Positions 58,813 through 64,000 of a stretch of 64,000 bases of DNA are shown here, piece by piece. The notes under the pieces were generated by a model, which worked only from the letters and a program-made list of their open reading frames with translations, did no database searches and was not told where the DNA came from. The stretch's first letter is position 1. Each line of letters begins with the position of its first letter. This stretch comes from Bacillota bacterium (lineage in GTDB: Bacteria > Bacillota > Clostridia > Christensenellales > Pumilibacteraceae), in assembly GCA_009780135.1 (NCBI GenBank), contig WRAP01000002.1, positions 69,840 through 133,839 on the forward strand, read 5' to 3'. The translations under genes and the position numbers were made by a program.

Positions 58813-60087
58813 TCATCGAAGTTGAAAAATAGCGAAAGTATTTATTGAGTTAGTGCCTATTGGAGATCCAAACCATGATTGTATCATAGGATCGTGTAAA
58901 TTCCATCCTTGTTGGTGTGTTGAGCCGATAGCTATAGTGGTGCTACTGAAGTTATTTGTGAAAAAATTAACACCATTCATGGTAGATGACATCCTAACAA
59001 AGAGACTGGGATTAAAGTTAGGCACTCTATGATTATAAATAGTAATTGCTACAGATGTGTCAGTTCCACCCTGGGTAACAGTAATGCTAAATAATTCAAG
59101 TCCATGGCTTACATAAGTAAAAGTTTCGCCTAGCTGGTAAATTCTATTAAGTTCAGTTCCCGGTGCATCTTGACCTTGTGCCCTAACGCCAGTGTCTTGT
59201 GTGCCAATCCACCAGTTGCCATTGGTTCCTATGTGTGGAGTTATGCCATCTGCACCATCCGTGCCATTTGCACCGTTACCGCCAGTGCCTTGTGCTCTGA
59301 CACCAGTGTTAGTACTACCAATCCACCAGTAACCATTAGCACATATATGCGGAGTTAAACCGTCTTGACCATTCTGTCCATCGGCACCATCATTACCGGG
59401 GCGACCTTGCTCACCTTGTGAACCCTGTTCGCCTTGCGGTCCCCTAGCAGGTACACCTGTATCAACAGTACCAATAAACCAATTACCATTACTTCCAATA
59501 TGTGGAGTAATACCATTTGTACCAACACCTTCGGCTCTAACGCCAGTATTATAAGTGCCAATCCACCAATAACCATTAGCACAAATATGTGGAGTTAATC
59601 CGTTTTTGCCATCGGTACCATTTTGTCCGTCGGCACCATCATTGCCGGGATTGCCTTGTGGTCCTTGTGCTCTAATGTTAGTATTTCTATAGCCAACCCA
59701 CCAGTAACCGTTTTCACAAATATGTGGTGTAATGCCGTTTGTTCCGTCTTGTCCATCGGTTACAATAGTATGGATGCCAGTATCGGTTGTGCCAATCCAC
59801 CAGTTGCCGTTTGGACCTATGTGTGGTGTGATGCCGTCCTGACCAGGAGTGCCTGGATTACCTTGCAGACCAGGAGCACCTGGATTACCTTGTTCGCCTT
59901 GTGGTCCCTGAGGACCTTGAGAACCGTTTTGCATACCTGCAATTTGGTCCCTTAGTTCTTGCAATTCACGCTCTAAAGCCGAGGTGTCATTGCAACCCGT
60001 AAATAGGGTAATCATGCTAAATGCTAGCACTATAGATACAATAAAAATAATAAGTTTTGTAAGTTTTCTTGTTGTTTTGTTTGTCAT
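58813..60087 (-). CDS. Collagen-like repeat lipoprotein
   Basis: The ATG at 60087 has AAAGGA upstream and gives a signal peptide ending in the lipobox LFTGC; the track start 40 residues earlier is unsupported. A short coiled coil (SALERELQELRDQIAGMQ) follows, then Gly-X-Y runs (GPQGPQGEQGNPGAPG). Six copies of a 20-residue unit of the type GITPHIGxNGNWWIGTxDTG alternate with collagen stretches. A C-terminal beta-rich domain of about 110 residues (TELNRIYQLGETFTYVSHG ...) ends the protein. Probably lipid-anchored and exposed on the surface. The repeats invite copy-number variation. Confidence 0.85.
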   Translation of the reverse strand: MTNKTTRKLTKLIIFIVSIVLAFSMITLFTGCNDTSALERELQELRDQIAGMQNGSQGPQGPQGEQGNPGAPGLQGNPGTPGQDGITPHIGPNGNWWIGTTDTGIHTIVTDGQDGTNGITPHICENGYWWVGYRNTNIRAQGPQGNPGNDGADGQNGTDGKNGLTPHICANGYWWIGTYNTGVRAEGVGTNGITPHIGSNGNWFIGTVDTGVPARGPQGEQGSQGEQGRPGNDGADGQNGQDGLTPHICANGYWWIGSTNTGVRAQGTGGNGANGTDGADGITPHIGTNGNWWIGTQDTGVRAQGQDAPGTELNRIYQLGETFTYVSHGLELFSITVTQGGTDTSVAITIYNHRVPNFNPSLFVRMSSTMNGVNFFTNNFSSTTIAIGSTHQQGWNLHDPMIQSWFGSPIGTNSINTFAIFQLR

Positions 60088-60123
60088 AATTTTATAGTCC
60101 TTTGGCAATTTTGCCTTCAAGTA

Positions 60124-60152
60124 ATTATACAATATAATTAGAAAACTGTCAA
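60124..60152 (-). promoter_or_regulatory. Consensus sigma-A promoter of the collagen-like gene
   Basis: On the minus strand TTGACA and TATAAT are separated by exactly 17 bp, a perfect consensus, 37 bp before the start codon. Confidence 0.85.
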
Positions 60153-60208
60153 GAAAATAGCAAAAACAGATATATAGTTTTGTGATGTTTTTTTCATTAA
60201 AAAACAAT

Positions 60209-60237
60209 TTGCAAACAAACTAAAAATGTGATATTAT
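60209..60237 (+). promoter_or_regulatory. Promoter of rpmF
   Basis: TTGCAA and TATTAT are separated by 17 bp, about 55 bp before the rpmF ATG. It is divergent from the collagen-like gene promoter. Confidence 0.6.
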
Positions 60238-60291
60238 GTTAATTGCTCTAAGTTTGGGCAACATAAAGGAAGAAAAAAGGTCAAATAAATT

Positions 60292-60477
60292 ATGCCAGTA
60301 CCAAAACGAAAACAATCAAAACAACGCACAAATACTCGCTTTGCGAACTACAAAGCGGATAATCCACAAGTAGGTTCTTGTCCACAATGCCACGAGCCTA
60401 AACTTAGTCATAGAGTTTGTAAAGCCTGCGGTTTTTACGACGGTGTTTCTAGGGTAGAAGTAGCTGATAAGAAATAA
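60292..60477 (+). CDS. rpmF: 50S ribosomal protein L32, zinc-binding form
   Basis: The 61-residue protein begins MPVPKRKQSKQRTNTR and has the zinc ribbon CPQCHEPK ... VCKACGFYDG, identifying the Cys-plus form. It normally follows a YceD/DUF177 gene and precedes plsX; YceD is missing here, its place taken by a promoter. Confidence 0.96.
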   Translation: MPVPKRKQSKQRTNTRFANYKADNPQVGSCPQCHEPKLSHRVCKACGFYDGVSRVEVADKK

Positions 60478-60500
60478 TATAAATCAGCACTTTTTTGTAC

Positions 60501-60600
60501 AATTAAAAATGAGAAATTATTTGATTTATTTTATTAAAACTTAAATTGTTTTTTGAATATAAATAAGTCTGAAATTTATCATTTCTAATTGTAAATGATA
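60501..60600. repeat. Intergenic inverted-repeat element before plsX
   Basis: AATTAAAAATGAGAAATTAT pairs with a right arm containing ATTTATCATTTCTAATT and AAATGATATAATCATTT. The core has GATTTATT and AATAAGTC, inverted, as at 6595. It occupies the gap between rpmF and plsX. Confidence 0.6.
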
Positions 60601-60609
60601 TAATCATTT

Positions 60610-61638
60610 ATGAAAATTCTACTTGATTTGCATGGTGGCGATCACCCAATAGACGAGTTCATTTTTGGATGCGTAGAGGCACTAAGTCTATGCGCAAATT
60701 TGTCGTTGGTGCTTGTAGGCGATGAAAATTCAGCAAAAGCTAGCCTAGATAAAGTCTTATTAGATAAGGCTTACAACAAAATCAATCGTGATAGAATAGA
60801 ATTTATAAACGCAACTGATGTTGTTACAAACGAGGATGTTCCTACCGATGCCATCCGCAATAAAAAAGAGAGCTCTATGGTTATAGCGCTTGAAGCAACT
60901 AAAATTCGAGAGGATATCTCTGGTATGGTTACGGCAGGTAGTACGGGTGCGGCCCTTACGGGTGCAACATTAAAAATAGGTAGAATACAGGGTGTTAGAC
61001 GAGCAGCTCTAGCACCAATTTTGCCGACTTTAAAAGGTGGCCGGGTTTGTATTATAGACGGTGGCGCTAATATAGAGAGTACACCCGAATTTTTAGAGCA
61101 ATTTGCGCTCATGGGTAGTATTTATATGCAGTCGGTATATGGAATAGAAAAGCCAAGAGTGGCACTACTTAGCAACGGTACTGAGGATAAAAAAGGTAAT
61201 GCATTGGTTCAAGGTGCTTTTCCATTACTTAAAAAGCTACCTATAAACTTTGTTGGTAATATGGAGGCTAGAGAGGCAATCAGCGGTGATTACGATGTTA
61301 TAGTGTGTGACGGTTTTGTGGGAAATGTATTGCTAAAAGCATTAGAGGGTTCACTTTATGGCTTTAAGGGGCTTCTAAAGGGAGCTTTGACTTCTGGCTT
61401 TAGGTCTAAAATGGGAGCATTATTAGCAAAGCCCTCTCTTAAAAAAGCATTTAAGCCATTTACTTTAGACGAGTTAGGTGCTGCTGCGTTTTTAGGCTGT
61501 AGTAAATTAGTAGCAAAAGCACACGGGAGTTCTAAGGCAGGCGAGATTAAAGCTGCTCTTTTGCAAGTGCATACAATGGCAGAAGCTAATATCACCAATA
61601 AAATCAAAACTGAAATTGGTAAAATAATAACTAATTAG
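60610..61638 (+). CDS. plsX: Phosphate acyltransferase PlsX
   Basis: PlsX converts acyl-ACP to acyl-phosphate for phospholipid synthesis. LDLHGGDHPIDEFI (usually DAMGGDxxP), NEDVPTDAIRNKKESSMVIAL, TAGSTGAALTGATLKIGRI, LLSNGTEDKKGN and VCDGFVGNVLLKALEG are recognisable. 342 residues, as expected. The Ala-Met of the first motif is replaced by Leu-His, a modest variation. Confidence 0.94.
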   Translation: MKILLDLHGGDHPIDEFIFGCVEALSLCANLSLVLVGDENSAKASLDKVLLDKAYNKINRDRIEFINATDVVTNEDVPTDAIRNKKESSMVIALEATKIREDISGMVTAGSTGAALTGATLKIGRIQGVRRAALAPILPTLKGGRVCIIDGGANIESTPEFLEQFALMGSIYMQSVYGIEKPRVALLSNGTEDKKGNALVQGAFPLLKKLPINFVGNMEAREAISGDYDVIVCDGFVGNVLLKALEGSLYGFKGLLKGALTSGFRSKMGALLAKPSLKKAFKPFTLDELGAAAFLGCSKLVAKAHGSSKAGEIKAALLQVHTMAEANITNKIKTEIGKIITN

Positions 61639-61749
61639 TAAAAGTAACTAGACAAATATTTTTTATGTTAAAATTTTTAAGTTATGCTATTGGACTTTCA
61701 TAATCTTTCACGCAATTTTTAAAAATTAACTATCTTAAATAAAAGTTGC

Positions 61750-61778
61750 TTTACAAATTTAATTATTTATGATATAAT
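61750..61778 (+). promoter_or_regulatory. Promoter of the GH16 lipoprotein gene
   Basis: TTTACA and a perfect TATAAT are separated by 17 bp, about 60 bp before the ATG at 61840. Confidence 0.65.
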
Positions 61779-61839
61779 ATTGTAGTTAAGCACAATAAAA
61801 CTTAAGAACTTGTTTGTGTTTGATTTTTTAGGAGAAAAA

Positions 61840-63408
61840 ATGAATAAAAAACTAAAAAAAGTTAAGTTTTTGCTATTGGCAACATTATTTATGATAGTAG
61901 CACTATTAGCTTGTTATCCGTCGAACGGTACAGACAGTAATGGTAGTAATACACCAGGTACTTCTACGCCAACACCTACACCGCCAATTGTAGCAACAGG
62001 CATATCTTTCCCTCAGCGTCATGTTTATGTAGACAAACACGATAGCGTACAGTTAACACCTACTTTTTATCCCGAGGGAGCTATACCGCTTCAGTTAGTT
62101 TGGGAAAGTAGTAACGAGGAAGTCGCCGATTTTTTTAATAGTGCACCAAGTACTATTGCGGATTTATTTACTGTAGAGTATGGTTGGACGCTTTTAACCG
62201 GTACATCGCTTTGTGGCGAATTATCGGTAGAGATAGAAATGTCTGTTATGCCTGAGGGTTGGGTACTTACATTTGAGGATAATTTTTTAGGCGACGAGCT
62301 AGATAGAAATAACTGGACACCTCAAACAGGAATTGGACAATGGTGCCAAAACAACAACTGGAATTTTGGATTGACTGGTTGGGGAAATTCAGAAATTATG
62401 TATTACCGCAATGAAAATATTACTGTTCAGGATAACTTTATGCGTATTACAGGCAGAAGAGAAAGAGTGGCACCGGACGCTGAAATTCAACCATTTTTAG
62501 GGCCTGCCTCTAATCCACAAGTAGCTACGCACTCTAGAGATTTTACTAGTGCCAGAATGAGAAGCCGTGGACATTTTTCTCAACGCTGGGGTAGATTTGA
62601 AGCTAAAATGAGAATGTGTGCTGTGCCTAGTTTGTGGCCTGCGTTTTGGTTAATGCCTGAACCACTAGACGAACACCGCCCGCATATCGACCCAGGCGGT
62701 GGCTCTGGTCGTCAAGAAGTGACTGGTGCTTTTGGTGGCTGGCCACACAGTGGAGAGATTGATATTATGGAATGGCGTGGTAGAGTTCCACATACACATA
62801 CCTCTGCTATGCATTTTGGTCTTCAACCTCCAGGAACAGCTCATACATATATACACAGCAGCGTGCCTTTTGGCGGCATAGAGGATACATTCGAAGAGTG
62901 GGTAACATTTGGTGTGGATTGGTATCAAGACAGAATGGAGTTTTGGGTAAATCACGAAGTGTTTTGGGCAGTTCATGCTCGTGGCTCAGCATGGGCAAGT
63001 GCTAACGGAGTTACTTTTCCAACATCTCCGGATTTAAGACCCGCTCCCGCTCGCCCTGCAATTCCTGCTACTCCTGCTTGTCCGGACGGAACTCATCCCG
63101 CTAGACCTGCTGTACCTGCTCATAGCGGAATGGTAGTTTCTACAAGAGGTTGGCGTTCGCACGCAGGCAGATACAATACTGCTCTAAATCCGGCACATGC
63201 TAATGCTAGTATGGCTAGTGATTACGCTCCGTTTGACCAACCCTTTCATATGATAATAAATATGGCAATGGGCGGCTGGTTTGATGGCGGCGGCGGAATG
63301 CCGGCTGATTTTCAAGAAGCATTTTTAGATGTTTACTGGGTGCGTGTATGGCAAAAAGGCAATGTAGAATGCCCTAACTTAGAAAACCCAATAAATCCTA
63401 GAGGTTAG
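61840..63408 (+). CDS. Family 16 glycoside hydrolase lipoprotein with Ig-like domain
   Basis: AGGAG precedes the ATG at 61840; the track start ten codons earlier lacks an SD. The signal peptide ends in the lipobox LLAC. A Big_2-type Ig domain follows (ATGISFPQRHVYVDKHDSVQL ... WESSNEEVADF). The GH16 domain starts at WVLTFEDNFLGDELDRNNW; GWGNSEIMYYR and the catalytic GEIDIMEWRG (nucleophile and acid/base Glu, about residue 306) identify an active beta-1,3(4)-glucanase or laminarinase-type enzyme. An Ala/Pro-rich loop (PAPARPAIPATPACPDGT) interrupts the domain near residue 405. Likely degrades beta-glucans at the cell surface. Confidence 0.9.
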   Translation: MNKKLKKVKFLLLATLFMIVALLACYPSNGTDSNGSNTPGTSTPTPTPPIVATGISFPQRHVYVDKHDSVQLTPTFYPEGAIPLQLVWESSNEEVADFFNSAPSTIADLFTVEYGWTLLTGTSLCGELSVEIEMSVMPEGWVLTFEDNFLGDELDRNNWTPQTGIGQWCQNNNWNFGLTGWGNSEIMYYRNENITVQDNFMRITGRRERVAPDAEIQPFLGPASNPQVATHSRDFTSARMRSRGHFSQRWGRFEAKMRMCAVPSLWPAFWLMPEPLDEHRPHIDPGGGSGRQEVTGAFGGWPHSGEIDIMEWRGRVPHTHTSAMHFGLQPPGTAHTYIHSSVPFGGIEDTFEEWVTFGVDWYQDRMEFWVNHEVFWAVHARGSAWASANGVTFPTSPDLRPAPARPAIPATPACPDGTHPARPAVPAHSGMVVSTRGWRSHAGRYNTALNPAHANASMASDYAPFDQPFHMIINMAMGGWFDGGGGMPADFQEAFLDVYWVRVWQKGNVECPNLENPINPRG

Positions 63409-63458
63409 AGATTTGAAACTCAATAGAAAAGTGCAATTAAGTTTAAGCTATAAATAAT

Positions 63459-63491
63459 AAAATGCTCGAGCAAGTAGTTCGGGCATTTTTC
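63459..63491 (+). terminator. Terminator after the GH16 gene
   Basis: AAAATGCTCGA and TCGGGCATTTTT form a stem with one G-U pair and a 9-nt loop, ending in a T-run. Confidence 0.75.
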
Positions 63492-63505
63492 TTGATGTTT
63501 TTAGG

Positions 63506-63534
63506 TTGCATTTTTTTAATTCGGGCAGTATAAT
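63506..63534 (+). promoter_or_regulatory. Promoter of the clpC-like gene
   Basis: TTGCAT and a perfect TATAAT are separated by 17 bp, 28 bp before the ATG. No CtsR-type direct repeat is seen around it. Confidence 0.75.
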
Positions 63535-63562
63535 AGTAAGTACAATTGGAGGCAATAATAAA

Positions 63563-64000
63563 ATGCAATTCGCTGTAACAGAAAATTTAGATAAAGCACT
63601 ACGGGCAGCCAAGGCAGTGGCGATAAAGTTTTCTAATCCCGAGATAGGGACGGAGCATATTTTGTATGGAATTCTTAGTTTAGGCAATGGATTAGCTGCT
63701 AAATTGCTGGTTGAAGCTAGACTTAAAACAGCTTATTTTGAAGAAATTTTTGCTGAAGACGATCATGTTGTTATGTTAGAACCGGAGTTTACTGATAGAG
63801 TAAAGCAAACTTTTATTATGGCATACAAAGTGTGTAGAGCATCGGGTGAGCATAGTATTTCTCCCGAGCATATGTTATTTGCCCTTTTAGCCGACCCTAC
63901 TAGTCGTGCGTGTTTTATTATAAAACAAGTGGCAAAGGGCGATTTGGTATCTATGCGGGAAAAATTGGCAGTTGGCTTTAATAAAGGTGCTAGTAGCGAG
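63563..64000 (+). CDS. clpC: ClpC-type AAA+ unfoldase, N-terminal part, truncated by window edge
   Basis: Absent from the ORF track because it runs off the window. The ATG at 63563 has GGAGG ten bases upstream, and all 146 codons to base 64000 are open. The sequence carries two Clp_N repeats: MQFAVTENLDKALRAAKAVA with GTEHILYGILSLGNGLAAKLL, and FTDRVKQTFIMAYKVCRASG with SPEHMLFALLADPTSRA. This fits ClpC, the Hsp100 partner of ClpP and of adaptor proteins in Bacillota; ClpB or ClpE cannot be excluded without the ATPase domains. The mcsA/mcsB/ctsR genes that usually precede clpC are not present upstream. Confidence 0.85.
   Translation, partial: MQFAVTENLDKALRAAKAVAIKFSNPEIGTEHILYGILSLGNGLAAKLLVEARLKTAYFEEIFAEDDHVVMLEPEFTDRVKQTFIMAYKVCRASGEHSISPEHMLFALLADPTSRACFIIKQVAKGDLVSMREKLAVGFNKGASSE

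Noticed and set aside
59150-59950. CRISPR-like repeat array
   Set aside because: The regular repeats are coding and vary in length with collagen stretches; there are no uniform spacers.
59170-59955. Plus-strand ORFs of 62 and 110 residues opposite the collagen-like gene
   Set aside because: They are complementary frames of the repeat units; their repetition only mirrors the Gly-X-Y coding strand.

Overview
The window is an AT-rich chromosomal segment of a low-GC Gram-positive (Bacillota, Clostridia-like) bacterium. The markers are an L21-Prp-L27 operon in which L27 keeps the Prp-cleaved N-terminal extension, a Cys-type L32, HslVU next to TopA/TrmFO, a YlxR-containing nusA operon, ECF-type vitamin uptake next to type III pantothenate kinase, lipobox lipoproteins and a ClpC N-domain. 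Coding density is high, most genes are on the + strand, and TGA is used as a normal stop. No rRNA, CRISPR array, transposase or prophage was seen. The sequence supports the phylum, not the genus.

Layout. 1-2715: end of a DUF3419/BtaA-like gene and a PEP-utilising-type protein with only the C-terminal phosphohistidine domain intact. 3053-3596: minus-strand tRNA operon (CAU, Asp, Phe) with promoter and terminator. 3.6-7.1 kb: a membrane protein, pdxS, an M16 peptidase and a dUTPase. 7.2-13.5 kb: ftsK with an unusual DnaA-box-like triplet upstream, then rimO and pgsA. 13.5-14.6 kb: L21 leader, rplU, prp, rpmA. 14.8-25.4 kb: Ca-type P-ATPase, dprA, an unknown gene, topA, trmFO, hslV, hslU. 25.5-27.8 kb: ferredoxin, and divergently a Ser/Thr kinase with PP2C phosphatase. 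27.9-33.9 kb: tatD and six shikimate genes (aroC-B-A-E-Q-K), everything after DAHP synthase. 33.9-37.5 kb: a permease-ATPase fusion and an FtsX-type ABC pair. 37.6-44.7 kb: rimP-nusA-ylxR-infB-rbfA-(SUKH)-nrnA. 44.7-48.1 kb: a degenerate deacetylase, a membrane protein, a putative pantothenate S-component and coaX. 48.2-50.7 kb: a DNA methyltransferase plus endonuclease pair lodged between coaX and hom. 52.4-64 kb: surface and accessory genes (Ig-like surface protein, RnlA-like HEPN toxin and a broken partner, collagen-like lipoprotein, GH16 lipoprotein) interleaved with rpmF, plsX and the start of clpC.

The most interesting signal is not a gene but small palindromic repeats. A hairpin of about 30 bp sits in frame inside aroC and hom and encodes almost the same ten residues in both (VGDAHLGVPN and VGNALLGVPQ). 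Related copies lie in reverse orientation in trmFO, in the linker of the RnlA-like toxin, and between genes at 42.78 kb and 46.6 kb. This behaves like the Rickettsia palindromic elements that insert into open reading frames. A second family of intergenic hairpins (about 90-120 bp) has arms built from reiterated short words and an AT-rich core; one arm-like fragment appears in frame in the P-type ATPase. A third repeat is a leader hairpin shared by topA and hslV immediately before their start codons.

The main candidate accessory system is the RnlA-like HEPN ribonuclease gene at 56.3 kb, translationally coupled to a second gene that is interrupted by one in-frame TGA.
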